Assembly (NCBI GenBank): GCA_958510825.1
Contig: OY294049.1
Span: 6,200,001-6,264,000, forward strand
DNA length: 64,000 bases
Direction of reading: 5' to 3'
From: Brachypterus glaber
Taxonomy: Eukaryota > Arthropoda > Insecta > Coleoptera > Kateretidae
How positions within the stretch are numbered: position 1 is the first letter of the stretch; every line of letters starts with the position of its first letter. Positions 33,982 through 48,300 of the stretch are shown in pieces. Under the pieces are notes generated by a model. It was not told the origin of the DNA. It did not search any database and saw nothing but the letters and a program-made list of their open reading frames with translations. A program made the position numbers and the translations under genes.

Positions 33982-34026
33982 CATAAAAATAATATCTGAA
34001 ATTTGGAGAATATTTTGTCATACACG

Positions 34027-34032
34027 AATAAA
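34027..34032 (+). terminator. Poly(A) signal of CBS paralogue 2
   Basis: AATAAA lies 46 bp after the CBS-2 stop codon. The equivalent hexamer in unit B is at 41430-41435. Confidence 0.5.
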
Positions 34033-34979
34033 ACATTTTTTATATAAAAGAAACGTTTTATTTTATCACCTTAAAATTGAACAAGCAATAAATAAAATTA
34101 GACACGTAATTTTGGTCCAAATATGAAAATTAAATCAGTGCTTTTTTATCATTTTTTTGATGCAAAAAAACTGACAAGGGGGACCATTTTATCTGTCAAA
34201 ATCAGCCGCAATTTTCGAACCTAGATAGCAAAAAATCATCATCATCATTGATATTAATTATTAATATGCGTTTTTGAGATCAATTTTTTCTCTAAAAAGA
34301 GCTGACCGATATACTTTATATATTTTAGTTTTTAAATTACTTACTTTTAAAAAGTACAAAATTACTCTAAATTGCGTTCTTTTACGGTCAAGTCCATACT
34401 AGTGCATAAAATAGTATCAAAAGCGGAAAGTCAGAAAACTATAGTTTTTTATTAAAGATGGCTTAATTTTGACTAGATAATGATATAGGATAGGATAGTA
34501 TTTAAGTGACTATTAAAAATGTGTTTAAAAACATATCCAAAAAGAACTTTTTTAGCTTCAATCGTGGCTAACGTGGATCTTTAATACATGTTTTACTCAT
34601 TTCCTATATTTTTGAGGTAAAAATGTTTGCATACGATTTTATTAAGAACAAGTCCCGCTGTTGGGCAAATTAATATTTATTAATATTTTGAAAGTTTTTA
34701 ATCTTAAAGATTTTGATCAACTATTTGAAAATGTTTTTAACTTTTTCCATTTCTAATAAGTCGATTATTATTAGTTAAAAATTAGCAAACAATATAACAA
34801 AACTTCTAACATTCGTCGGAATTTTTCCTAAAATTTTTTGACAATCACAAAAATTAATAAATTGTTACTAGAATTATTTAAATCTAATCTTAAATCTATA
34901 ACTAGTGCTTAAAACAATATTCAGGAAGTTAATAAATAGATCTAGTATATTTAAATTAAATGAAAAGTAAACTCCGTGC

Positions 34980-37900
34980 AGAATTTCAAGAGCTCAAGTT
35001 TGCAAATAAACACTTTATCAGTCGATGAATAATTTGGCTGAAAAATAGAAAAAAAAACAATGTATTCAACTATTTTTAAATTAACTTGATTGTTATTAAT
35101 ATATTAAAAAAATTATCCAAACAAAAATTGTTGGAAAATTCGCCCTTAAAAAAATTGGTTATATGCTTTTTTATTGTAAGATACATATTAAGCAGCTCAC
35201 TCCTAAAATTCAAGATAGCGGACACCCCTTACGCAAATCACCCGGTGAAAAACTACCAGGAGTATTCTGTTATCATCCACTACTACTCTTTAAAATATCA
35301 GCCCGTGTACATTTATTGCAATTTACATTTATTATTTAAGTGAACTAAACTTATTTAATCAGTTTCAACCAAATTAACCCCTTAAGGGGTGAATTCAGAG
35401 GCAAAAAAAGTTCGTGCCATTAATGTGTATGGCCGCTATAGAAGCATCTAAAATTATCAGTTTACCATTAGTTTATTTTCCATGATTTTATAACATCACC
35501 GGGTTTTTCAAAATGGCGGATTCAATATGGCGGATTAGATTTTCCGAGAAACTTTAAAAAATCTAATCCGAAATTTTGAAATTGGCACCAGATTCGTAAT
35601 CAGCGACCCCAAAACCATCCAAGTTTCAAGCAAATCGAGCAACTTTCAAAAATCTAATCCGCCATATTGGATCCGCCATTTTGAATTTTGAAAAACTGGC
35701 ACCAGATTCGTAATCAGCGACCCCAAAAACCCCCGAGTACCAAGTTTCAAGCAAATCCGAGCAACTTTAAAAAATCTAATCCGCCATATTGGATCCGCCA
35801 TTTTGAACACTAACTTTTAAATTCTGACCTCGGATTCAGATTCAGCGACCCAAAAACATGACAATATCATGTTTTTTCAAAAAAAAAAAAATCAGCACAT
35901 TTTTGGCACGAAGTCTTTAATTTCACTGCACTGTGAAGGGGTTAATTTTAGAAATATTTCACCTACAAGTTGTAATTCACATGTGCACAATATATTCTCT
36001 ATATAGGAGAAAGTAAAAAACTAAAATATACGCATTCAGTAAACTGTCACGCTGACGTAGAACAGACATCAGGTTTAAGTGACTTGCCAACGCAAACCAA
36101 GAATTAATCTTGTTAGTAGGATGTCTATTGACATTATAAAACCAACAGTAAAATCTGAGGTGCTCGGTTTGGTTTCACAGTGGACTTAATAAAATTTTAT
36201 TTTATACTGTTTTAGATTATTCTATATAAATTTTGGTCAGAAATTTTAAATCCGTTCAATTCTCAATTCAGAAAAAATAGTTACAGATGTATTTGGTAGC
36301 TTATTGTCTAAAAAAATGTAGTGCTCTGTAATAAATTTGTCCTAATGTTATTATTATTAATTAACACAGCCACACAAAATAAAAAAAGGTCAAGATCTCT
36401 TTTGGAGGCTATTGTATTTGTATGTATTTGGAGGCGCTGAATCCGAATTGTGCTCAAAATAGCACCTTATCCGCTTAACTTTTTCAGATAACCTTAAAAA
36501 GAAACTTATTTTCTTACTCAAAAATTACGTTTTTGAGGTTATCTCGAAAACTAATTTCACGAGGTGCTATTTTGACCTCAAATTCGGATTCAGCGCCTCA
36601 AAATACATAGGAATACAAAGTCCAGAAGAGTTCTTGACCTTTTTTTTATTTTGTGTGGTTGTGTAATTCAGTAATAATGTTTGACAAATAATTTTCCATT
36701 AAAATAAGCTTCAAAAAGCCTCAGTGATACTTTTTCCGAAATGGAAATCAGTAGACCATTTTTGTGTACTTATGTATTAAAATTCTTTATTCAAAATTTT
36801 TATAGAAAAAGCTAAAACATTATGAAATGAAGACTTGTGGTCATTTTTGAGGAATAAAGTCCATTATATTCCGAAACCGAGCCCCTCAGATTTTACTGTG
36901 GAGGCGTCCTACTAACAGGATTAACTCTTGGTTTGCGTTAGCAAGTCTCTTAAACTTGATGTCTATTCAAGCTTAGCGTGCTGTGTTTTAGTATTTTATA
37001 TTTTAAGGTGGATAAAAACGGACGACAACAGATCTTTTGTTATGGCGAGAAAACTAATTCACGAGGAAGGTCTCCTCTGCGGTGGTAGTGCAGGGGCGGC
37101 TGTGGAGGCGGCCATTATTGCAGCCAAGGATTTAGAGCCCGAAAAAAATGTGGTCGTTATATTGCCAGACTCAATTAGGTGAAAAATTGTATTTTCTTTC
37201 GACTCGTGCGTTTATTGGGTTCGAATTTTATTAGGGTCAACTAAAGAACAAATAATCCGATCGACTTGAAGTTTTCAGGAAAAATCAAGTTCTGTTATTT
37301 TTGAAAGTAAAAACTAAAATTTTATGGGGGGTTAAACTTTTTTTTAATCGAAAAAAGCTGAAAGAAAACTTTGATTAACGTAACTTTTTCAGGAAAAAAT
37401 ACTTTTATTAAAAGGATCTGTTCAACCAATTTTAAAAGTAGTTCCCCCAAAAAAAAAATTTGATTTTTTTTTTATTTTTTAATTATTTAAAAAAAAATGT
37501 TAATTTTTTTACATTTTTTTTGTTTTTCGCAAAAAGTAAAAAAAATATTGAAAAAAGTTTTTTTTTTTATTTTTTTAATGTATTTGGGAAAATGCAATAT
37601 ACCATTTACTGTGCATAGTATATAATAGAATGCGTAGCATTAAATATTTTCTCGGCTTGTTTTGTTTTTACATTCTTGGTTTAGTTTGGGGCTGTCCATA
37701 TATTAGGTAACTCAATTTTTCGAAATGTTTGACCCCCTCCAAACCTAAAGGATACATTTTTATCTCGTCACTTATTAAATTCAATACTAGAAAACTCTCA
37801 AAAAACAAAAATATTCAGTTGTCCACGGAAAAGTCATGTGCAGGGCCGTAGCGAAGAAGATATAATGGTCGAAAAACACAAATTTTTTAGTCTAAAATTA

Positions 37901-40900
37901 CTTCTATCCCCTCTACAAAAAAAAATTGATGAGTAAAAAAAACGTTCCCTCTACTGCTAAAATTACAACTTTTATATTTTCGACACATAAAATTTACAAC
38001 TTTTTCGAATTTCAAGATCCACTACTGCCAAAATTACTACTTTTTTCATTTGATGAAAAAGTTGATGACTAAAAAAAAAACGCGTATTCACTAAGTAGTA
38101 GTTGTAGTAGCAGTACTGCTAAAATTACAACTTTTATATTTTTAACCTATGAAATTTCCAATTATTTAGAATTTCAAGGTAGGTGGGGGAAGGCAAACAC
38201 AGGAAACTTACGCATTCGTCCGAAAAATTGTTATTTTCTTCCTTGTGTTAAAATAGTTTGTGTTAAGAGCGCAAAATGACTAATTTCTGAGCGTGGAATT
38301 TGCTGATCGAGGCGTCTAGCCGAGATCAGCAATCACGCGAAAGCAGAAATCACATTTTGCGTTCGTAATATAACGTTTTTTCTACGATCTAAAATAAATA
38401 AATTTCAGGCAGTAAATGTATAAGCTTACAAGGTCGCAGCACTTACAATTTTTTGCAAATCTGGTGGTTTAGAAGAAAAACCCTAATTACTGGAACTCTC
38501 CATAGTTCCTTAACAACAAATATTTAACACATAAATATTTAGCACACGAAATTGAGGTTTAATTAAAGATAAATAATAATTTTATATTAAAAAAATGGCA
38601 GAACACAACATCCCGTAGCATATACTTGACACTGTCGAGTTGACAGCTGTTTAACGATTGAATTGCCGGTTACCTAAACTCTAGCGCGCAAAATTAAATT
38701 TTGCGCTTGCTGTCATGGCAAAATAGGTTATTTTTCGGTCAAAAATGTTCTATTAGCTCGTAGAAAAATTACTTTGTATAACGTTCTTAGATATTATTTG
38801 TCGAGATTTGCAAAAAAAGAGTGGATGGAAGCGAGACACTTTAATTATTGCATCAATAGTAAACTGAGATGGTGGTGGCAAATAGACCTAAAATGTTTAA
38901 TGAAAAAAGAAAATATGCCGAGTGTTTTAATGTGCGCTACGTGTCACAAAGCCCTTCACGTCATGCAAAAATCCAACGGTGACGTTTTACCAGTTGTCTG
39001 CGAGCATGGGTAAGTATTTACTATTTTTTGCCTTTTTAGTCTGGGCTAGTCATTTTTTGTGAAAAAAGTTTAGAGACTGGTCCTGAAAATGGAAGTGCAT
39101 TAAAACGGGAGCCCACTTCACAAATTTCGTTTTTAAAAAAACTCGTTTTAATTTTTCAAATAAATTAGTTTTTTAAGTTTTTAATTTAATGTGTAATTAA
39201 CGGACAGAAATTATAAATTCTTGATTTGAAATTTTATTAACAGTGGCAAAGCTACTTTTTTATCTTTTGTCCTAATAAAAATTTCATTTCAAAATAACAA
39301 TTATGTTATACTATACCCAGTGGGACATATACAGGGTTATTCAGAAATTTAAGAGGTGATTCTACCTTAAAAAATATGAAAAAAAGTTTCTATAAAGGTT
39401 GGTCCGGAAATGAATCCTAAGGGACCTACGGCTCTTTAAAATTAGGTTTTTAATTAATAACTCTTGTACCCTTTAAGCTAGAGCGACGAGCTTTTGCACG
39501 TATACTAGTATTACTAAGAGCAATAAGTTTGTTAATTTATTTTTTTGAATTTATCCAGATGCGTGCCTAGACGGACAAAGGATTAACACATTTTTGCCAC
39601 ACACTTTTTTATGTATACATTTTTTGGATTTTTTGTAATAAATATAGATTCCTTCATGTCATATAGTGTAACACTGTAGGAGCGACCATTTTTAAAATAA
39701 ATGCATTTAAGAGGAAGTAACATTTTGTGCCACTAAAAATATTACTTTTTAAACTCCTTTAATATTAAATTTACGTGTTTTGGTGAAGAACACTTTTTGC
39801 TTAGTTTTAAATGAAGAATTAAAAAACAGTTCCTACCTTTCAAAAATCAATCATTCAAAATTTATAGCTTCCTTTAGCTGTTAAAATTTTTCCAACTGAC
39901 ACCCGGGGAATAAGGCGAGGGGAAGATGTTATTCAAAAGTTTGTTCTACAGGCGACCTTGCATTCCTCGCATACCGAATCATAAATGATTCAGGGAAAAC
40001 TGGAGACTAAAGATGCCAGTCACAAATGAAATAAATAATATACTTACCGATGCAGGTCCCAGAAAGACAAATAAAATAAAAAATAAATTATTAAATTTGT
40101 TTACAGAAATTTAAAAGGAGTTGTGCATAAACAAAAGTTGACAATGGACCTTGTCTTGGGGATGATCACCAAAAATGACAAAGTAGAAAAGACAGTTTTG
40201 ACCACTGATTTTGGAAAGTGTGAGCGGTCCTCTAATCTCGGCGTGGTTTTTAGAGTCCTTCAGCATAACTCTAGCTGTATAGTTTACGACAAAGTCCGTA
40301 AGTTTTAATTTCCAAACTCGTATTTATTTTTAATATTCCTGGTCAGCAGCCCGAAACTGCGCAGTCTACCACTATCACTCTGTATGATGATTACACAAGT
40401 CTACAAAAAAAACATCTGTCATATGGTTCTAACCCATCATTTCATATGTTTTTTGATGCGCTGAAACCAATTTCACCATAAAAAAAGATTCATCGCGCAG
40501 TTTTTTCACAAATCGTATAAAAAGTATACTTATAAATTTCAATAATTATACACTTATACGATTTGAGAACTTGAGATTTTTTTTTGTAGACTTTTGTTAT
40601 TGGAAAAGTAGATTGATGGAATATTTAAGTAATGTTTTCAATAATATTCTTAAAACATAATGTAAAATAGAAATCTGAGCGAGTCGCATCGAAAATAAAA
40701 ATTAATCAAAATTTTCATCAAATTCAAGGTCAAATATCTCAAAATTTAATAATCCGAATCAAATAATTATTTTTACAAGTATACAGGGTGTTACAAAATA
40801 AGTGTGACTATGTTTATTTGCTTAAACTTTAAATGTGCATGCACCAAACACGTTTTAGAGAATTTTATTTTTTTTTTGCTTTAGTGTAATTACCACGTTC

Positions 40901-42382
40901 ATTTTAAACAATTATTTTTTTAAATTTGGTTTTTATCTCGTTTCGTTGTAAAGATGTTGAGGGATTTGTGGAAATAGTGATTTATACATCATTTTTGCGC
41001 CAAAATACAAAATACTACTAGGATACAGATAATTCACTTCTTTTTTTACTGCAATAGTAAGGCAATACCATAGGTACTAACAAACAAAAAGATTAAGTAA
41101 ACAGAATTGTAGTCAAAAAATGTACCTTTCTTGTAAAATATAATTATTTAAATCGGTTTATTAAATTTGGAGTTATTTGACTTTGAATTTAATGAAAATT
41201 TTTGATTGTTCCACTTCAAATTTTTTATATATTTTTTGATGGCGCCATACTAAATTTAGAAAACTATTTTTTAGGTATAGAAAGCGGCATTTGTGTTGAA
41301 AAGCCTGTAGGAATAATTACAGTATTCGATTTATTGTATTTTTTGGCAAACCATCCCGACACCTTAAAATACGGCGCCTTTTAACATAAAAATAATATCT
41401 GAAATTTGGAGAATATTTTGTCATACACGAATAAAACATTTTTTATATAAAAGAAACGTTTTATTTTATCACCTTAAAATTGAACAAGCAATAAATAAAA
41501 TTAGACACGTAATTTTGGTCCAAATATGAAAATTAAATCAGTGCTTTTTTATCATTTTTTTGATGCAAAAAAACTGACAAGGGGGACCATTTTATCTGTC
41601 AAAATCAGCCGCAATTTTCGAACCTAGATAGCAAAAAATCATCATCATCATTGATATTAATTATTAATATGCGTTTTTGAGATCAATTTTTTCTCTAAAA
41701 AGAGCTGACCGATATACTTTATATATTTTAGTTTTTAAATTACTTACTTTTAAAAAGTACAAAATTACTCTAAATTGCGTTCTTTTACGGTCAAGTCCAT
41801 ACTAGTGCATAAAATAGTATCAAAAGCGGAAAGTCAGAAAACTATAGTTTTTTATTAAAGATGGCTTAATTTTGACTAGATAATGATATAGGATAGGATA
41901 GTATTTAAGTGACTATTAAAAATGTGTTTAAAAACATATCCAAAAAGAACTTTTTTAGCTTCAATCGTGGCTAACGTGGATCTTTAATACATGTTTTACT
42001 CATTTCCTATATTTTTGAGGTAAAAATGTTTGCATACGATTTTATTAAGAACAAGTCCCGCTGTTGGGCAAATTAATATTTATTAATATTTTGAAAGTTT
42101 TTAATCTTAAAGATTTTGATCAACTATTTGAAAATGTTTTTAACTTTTTCCATTTCTAATAAGTCGATTATTATTAGTTAAAAATTAGCAAACAATATAA
42201 CAAAACTTCTAACATTCGTCGGAATTTTTCCTAAAATTTTTTGACAATCACAAAAATTAATAAATTGTTACTAGAATTATTTAAATCTAATCTTAAATCT
42301 ATAACTAGTGCTTAAAACAATATTCAGGAAGTTAATAAATAGATCTAGTATATTTAAATTAAATGAAAAGTAAACTCCGTGC
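34980..42382. repeat. 7403-bp tandem duplication, unit B
   Basis: Unit B repeats 27577-34979 in the same orientation and with essentially the same sequence. It ends where ...GTGCAGAATTT continues into unique sequence at 42390. It contains no CBS exons 1-5. Near-identity over 7.4 kb means either a very young duplication or a haplotype or assembly artefact. Confidence 0.93.
37008..41384 (+). pseudogene. Orphan extra copy of CBS-2 exons 6-9
   Basis: Exons at 37008-37178, 38791-39009, 40107-40297 and 41275-41384 encode the same amino acids as CBS-2 exons 6-9: the end of the catalytic core with GGSAG, and the regulatory region. Exons 1-5 and a promoter are absent from unit B, so alone it cannot encode the PLP lysine. 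The splice sites are intact, so exon 5 of CBS-2 could in principle splice to this set as an alternative, equivalent 3' end. I treat it as a partial gene copy. If the duplication is an assembly artefact, it does not exist. Confidence 0.75.
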
Positions 42383-42404
42383 AGAATTTATGAGTAAAAA
42401 AATC

Positions 42405-43030
42405 GACCTAGGCAGCTATGATTAGTGGTTTAAAAATCACTTTTAATGATATTTGTATAACTCATTGTGCTTTTGATAATTTTTGACATTTAGGTTAAAA
42501 CTGTCGTTGACTGTCTTACAAATATGACAAGAAAAAGTTTGTTTAAAATTATAATAAAAGTAAGTTTTTTATTCATTATGTGCTGTTAAAATAAAAGTTT
42601 GCATTACCTGAGCTGGTGATACCTACAAATATATTTTGTAAATATAATTATGGACTAGTTTTATTTTAAGGTACCAAAAAAAGTCCTATATTATTTACTA
42701 TGAAACTTTTATTGAGCACTGCATTAATTGAATTGCTTCATTATCTAAACATATGTAGACTGATGCTTTAGTTTCCTTTGTTAGAACCTTTCTTGTTTTT
42801 TCTCAAATTTTCTTCTTGCTTGGCCAAGCGAAAATTGTTTGGATTTTATTTAAAAATAATGACAATAAATTTCAAACACAAAATAGTCAACCTTACACAG
42901 ATAATTGACAATATTCGTTGAGAGCGAAAAGTGTTACCAATCATAACATATACTAGGAAATTATGATTAGGAAAACCTAACCTAAAACAACAATAACAAT
43001 AAAAGAATAAACTTTATACGCAAATTCAAA
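42405..43030 (-). repeat. Inverted relative of the 12569-13580 element
   Basis: From CAGCTATGATTAGTGGTTTA onward the sequence parallels the reverse complement of roughly 12990-13500. It begins only about 15 bp after the end of duplication unit B, placing a repeat boundary near the breakpoint. Confidence 0.5.
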
Positions 43031-44204
43031 AAGTTTCAAAAATCTATCATTTTTTCTTCTTCTAATTTTCTTTGCCCTTTTTCTTTCGAAATTTGGTCAG
43101 CTCAGTATTAATTTGTATTTATGCAATATATAAATATGGTATTCTCGACCTCAGGTCACAGTAAAGTGTTCTGGACTTACTCCATCCCCGAAATCCTTTT
43201 GTTATTTCTATCTTGACTAACAAAAACTTCTCACTGTGTAATGATCTTTGCGCAAGCGCTAACTTATAAAAAATTATCTTTACTTAAACTTAACAAGAAA
43301 TTATCTTCACGTTGTACGTTTCAAATTACATTCATCAACATTTTTTGCTATATTCAGTATTCATATTTCCAATTTAAGTTTTTTTACAAACTTAAAAAAA
43401 AACAACAAAGCCTACATAGTCTGTGATATAAATGTAAAAGTACTGTGATAGTCCCAACAATCTCTCACTTAAAAACTAAATTACTTGAAGCTGAAATATA
43501 AACGTAAACCTGCCAGCTTCATTGGATGAAGACTGGCGAATGAAAATCTATAATTTTTGTCAAAACAGTCGCCAGTACATTAGAACTACTGGTTCGTAAC
43601 ACTTTTCGCACCCAGTGAATATTGTTAAATTTATTTTGGCATCCAACAAATAAGAAACAAATGAGCATCAACTCGGTTTCTGCGCGGAGTTTATCCTTTT
43701 TTCTTTTCTAAGAGGCTCAAGACAATAGTATATCATATGCCAAAGTTAGGAAAACGCATATTATAGCCAAGGGCCAATATTTAACCGACGTACGACGCGC
43801 GAGGCTATCATATATTATTCCCAAATGTGGTGTATATACTATTTATCTCTGATACACTATTTTATTATAGAGGATCAGCATTTAAACACTAAAAATAGGT
43901 TCACTCCATAAAACGGCCGTTTCGAGGAAAGCGGCGCTTTTCAGAAAAGCCGCTAGAAAAAGTCAAAACGATATTTAAATTTTAAACGATCAAACACAAC
44001 ACTTAGCTTCTGAGTATTTTAAATGCATAAAAAAATGTTTTTTTCAGAAAAAAAAATTGAAAATTGGTGAAAATTTCTTATTTTTATGTTACAGAAAAAT
44101 GTAGATCACATTTTTTAATCATTTAAAATCAGATATCACAGATATAAAATTAACAGAAATCAATAATATAAGGGAGTAATGAAAGTTGAGTGTAATATAC
44201 GGGA
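43031..44204. other. Intergenic repeats, no gene recognised
   Basis: No coding region is supported. GAAAAGTGTTACCAATCA near 42925 and GTTCGTAACACTTTTCGC near 43590 may be the inverted ends of another element. The rest is AT-rich and unexplained. Confidence 0.4.
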
Positions 44205-45112
44205 TGTTTAAAAATTAAATGCCCTATATAAATTGCCAAAATTCTTGGCCCCCTAGTTAACAAAAATTATTCTAACAAATATGTGGGTTCAATTCTACAT
44301 TTTATTGGAATGCTTTATTACATATAAGGTTATTTTAACGCATTGAGTACACCTCTAGGAATTAAATTTAAAAAAAGGCATCAATAAATTTCTCTTGAAG
44401 AAAATCAAAGTCGTCACAAAATGTGAGAAACAAATATGTCAATAACCAGTATGTCCTCCTATGTTCTCAAGCAAAACATTAACACGTTATGCATGCCAAT
44501 AAAAAGGTTGTTAATGGCTTCCTGCGATATATTGTTTTATTGTTCTTGGGCAGCAACAATTAGCTCCTGAAGGGTGAACGGGAGGTTACCTCTATTTAAA
44601 ATGACCCTTTTTAGCATATCCCACGTTCTCACAAGGATTCATGTCAGGTGAGTTTGCTGGCCAGTCCATTCTTTAAAAATTCCCTTGCTAACAAAACAAA
44701 AGCCCAAACAAACTAACCACCAAAACACAATAACACACAAATTAGACAACCGATCAAGTGACCCTAGTGGGGAGTGGCGTTATCATCCATAAAAATAAAA
44801 TCATCTCCAATTTCGTTTCGCAATGGAAGACGATTGGTTAAATAATGTTTTGGGCGTAAATGTTTTGCTTGAGAACAGAGGAGACATTTTGATTCCAAAC
44901 GACTTTGATTTTTTTCAATAAAAATTAATTGATAAAACTTTTTAAATTCAATTCCTGGCTGTGACATGAAAAAAAACTTACATAAAGCATTTCAATAAAA
45001 TGCAGAATTGAATGCACATACTTGTAAGAATATTTTTTTTACGTTTCAAATCAAGAATTTTGGCGATGTGTGTATTATATATATACTGGGTATTCTTTTA
45101 AATGGTACATAC
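44205..45112 (-). mobile_element. Decayed Tc1/mariner-type element
   Basis: The ends share an imperfect inverted repeat including GCCAAAATTCTTG (44238-44250) and CAAGAATTTTGGCGA (near 45052). Between them lies a broken transposase on the minus strand. The element sits downstream of spastin. Confidence 0.65.
44410..44967 (-). pseudogene. Tc1-like transposase fragment, broken
   Basis: The upstream piece ends DDFIFMDDNATPH, carrying the second catalytic Asp of the DD(E/D) domain. After an interruption of about 90 bp with stops, DWPANSPDMNPCEN follows at 44667 and below, with the third acidic residue in the NPxEN context. A one-base loss after CEN and later in-frame stops show that it is dead. 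The N-terminal DNA-binding half is missing. Confidence 0.75.
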
Positions 45113-45165
45113 AGCATTTTCTTTTTGAAAAATTACACATGCCAGAAAACAATTTAGCTAAAGAC

Positions 45166-45171
45166 TTTATT
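45166..45171 (-). terminator. Possible poly(A) signal of spastin
   Basis: AATAAA on the minus strand, about 190 bp after the spastin stop codon. It is the nearest such hexamer noticed. Confidence 0.35.
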
Positions 45172-45360
45172 TCCGAAACGTGCTACTTTTATCTTCCCAA
45201 ACACATAAACTTAATAATCTGAAATTAAAACTATGCTCTTATCATATTCGTAGGATATTGGTCTGAAACAGCGCACAAGGGCTTTTTAACAACCTGTATA
45301 TTGAGAATAAATACATTATGGAATGTTTTAAAAGAATTCGTATTATTTATAACCTATTAT

Positions 45361-48300
45361 TTATAGAGAGACATCGCCATATTGCAGCGACCATTTTTCG
45401 TAAGCTACTAAGCTCTGTGGACTGACGCTGCGCCGAATTCTTTTTAGAGAGTCCAAAAAATCGTTCAAAGTGATGCTCCTTACCAAATTTGGATCTAGAT
45501 GTCTCACTTGCTCGGGTTGAAGCTCTAAATTTGAAAGCAAGAAAATATTTTTAGCTCTAAAATATATTTGAGATCATAGACACCCTTTAAAAAAAAACTT
45601 TTATATGAAAAAAATTAATTTAATTATGTATTAAGGTGAGTGAGCCAATTATTGTCATGTTTCTAACATTGCCATTGCTTGTTAGTTCGTCCTCTATGTC
45701 AAAGATGACACTACCAGTATATCTATTATATCCGATTATATCAAAAAGATGCCCGTAAATATGATGTATCTGTATCCAGTTGGTAATGGCGTACACAACA
45801 ACGCAGTTCATATTTCGTGCTCTTCCACTATAAAAACTTATGTAAAATTTTGCTGACTGTCGCAAGTTGGGTAGTATCGATTATTGCAGGGCAACAACGT
45901 AATAAGGTAGACACAAACAAGCACTTTCTTGACCCATATTGTGTTTCACTCAATACGGAAGCAAAAAGGTAATTTTTTGAGGTTGTTGTCTAAGTAGCTG
46001 TGTTCCTAATATTTACATGTGAAGTTGTTGACAAAAAAAAAATGATAAAAACAAAAAACAACAAGAAAGTAACGAAGAATTCAAAGAGTTCTGAATCTTG
46101 GTTTTACTTTTTAATCAAGAGAATTGGCAGATATGAGATAGTAATCGATACGTACATGAAGTGCGTGAGGCTTACTAAAAATGAGAAATTGTTATTTAAG
46201 TGGCCAAATTGTACCTAAAAATAGCTGAAATTGTGCCACAATATTTTCTTATTACTTTGTTCATTTTTTGTAAGTTAGTTCTTTACTATTATTGCCAGTA
46301 TCCTGGCAATATTTGGGACATGGGTTCCCAATATTCTCATATATATTTTTTTAAAAGCAATATTTTTTTTGAAGCTCCTGCAGTTAATTTATTTTTTACC
46401 CAGTTAGCATAAAGATATGTTTATGTTTAATGTAGTAAAGTTTCAGGAGATTACAAGTAAATTTGAATGCAGTAAAAAATAAAATGTCTTAACATGACAA
46501 TAATTGGCTCACCCTCCTTATAAAATGTTTTAAATGTTTTCTTACCTCTGATTGGCCCTAGGGCCGCATCTTTGGCCAATGCGGTGAGATCGCTGCCGGA
46601 ATAACCGTCAGTGAGGGTTGCCAACCTCTTCAGTTCCTGCTGAGTCAGTGTGCAACCCTGTTTTGCTAATAACTTCCTCAGAAGTTCGGCACGGGTATCT
46701 TCATCTGGCAGTGAAACGTAAACTCTTTTGGGGAAGCGTCTCAGTGCTGCTTCATCCAATTCTTGGGGCCTATTTGTGGCAGCCATTACCAAAACCTTAA
46801 CATAATAGTTATTTGAAAAAGACTTAAATAAGTACATTATATGCAAATCTATGTTTCTTCAATTTTTTTTAAAATGTATATTTTATAGTATTTATGTAAT
46901 TAGTAGGGGAAAGTAGGGTAACTGTGCGTAGTGGGTAACCGTGCGCTCAACCGAAAATTTATTCTTAAATTCTTAACCGATTATTCTAAGATAAATATAT
47001 ATTTTTTGTTATGTACATGAAGTGATTTATTTTTAAGTTCATGATGGGCGTGCAGCCTCATTCAATTAAATGGTAATAAAATTAAATAAAGTTTTTAAAG
47101 TTAAAACCCTTCTAATAATTACATGTCACGTATAACTAAAAAGTAGAAAACAAGATATGTATTTTTCCATTATTTTCTTTTTTATCTTTTGTTCAAAATT
47201 CCACAAGAGGTGCACATCATTGCGCAAATGCACTTTTCTACTTTTACATTTTTTTTTGTGATTATGGTAAAAGCTATCTAAATTTTGATACTCGTTGATA
47301 GTCTGTTAAGTAAGGCTTCTTTTTTCACTATGGTCTTTTGTCAAGCAAAATAGTAAATTAAAAATCGCACAGTAAATATTTTTACAACAGGTTTGAGTAG
47401 TATATGTTTGTGTAGAGATTGTAATTATGTTTTATAAAAAAATCCAATATTCGAATCTGTTTTGAAAATATTCACTGTGCGATTTTTAATTTACTCTCTT
47501 GCTTGAAAAAACAGACCATAATAACATTTCTGTAACATTCATAAGGTTCCAATCATATCAAGTTTTGTTTAGGTGCGCACCATTCCCCCACTTTCCCCTG
47601 CACTGTCTACAGTATACCTAAGGAAACGAGCTGCATAAGTTAATTTGTAGAATAAAATACATTTAAAAACATAACGGAGATGAAAAACTGGGTATTTGTC
47701 AGATGCAAAACTCGGTACCTATTTGCCGTCGATCAACCATCAAACCATCAAAAATAACGCAATTTTTTCAATATATTTTTTTTAAATAAATTTTTAGAGG
47801 TTTTACCAGTTTTTCCTAAAATCACTTATCCTTCAAATACAGAGTTCTGCATCTAATTTACTCAAATAGTTATTGATGTACAAGGTTTGAAATTAGACTT
47901 TTGCAAGCCGCGGTTAAATTTTTGTCAAAATATAACCTCAAAAAGGAGTTTAAAAAAATCTAAGTTCAAAGGATTTTAAAAAAATCTTAGTTAATTTTTT
48001 AAATTTCTATGACATTTAAAATAATTTCTTACTCTCTCGCTCTCCGGATTGCTTGGTAGTCCATCGAATTCCACCAAAAATTCAGTTTTTAATCTTCGGC
48101 TAGCTTCGTGCTCATTATTTGACCGCTCAGAAAGTAACGAGTCGACTTCATCGATGAAAATTATGGACGGTTGTAATTCACGAGCTATAGCGAAGAGTGC
48201 ACGCACCATTTTTTCACCATCACCCACGTATTTTGAGGTCAGACTTGCCGCACTTATAGAAAAGAATGTCGCCTTAAACGACATAGGTATGATATTATAT

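Noticed and set aside
37008..41384. Third functional CBS gene
   Set aside because: Exons 1-5, the PLP lysine and a promoter are absent from unit B, so only a partial exon set can be claimed.
45620..46412. Short frames in spastin intron 7
   Set aside because: No similarity to the spastin C-terminus. The true last exon is 45361-45524, which completes [12 protein letters not shown] in phase.
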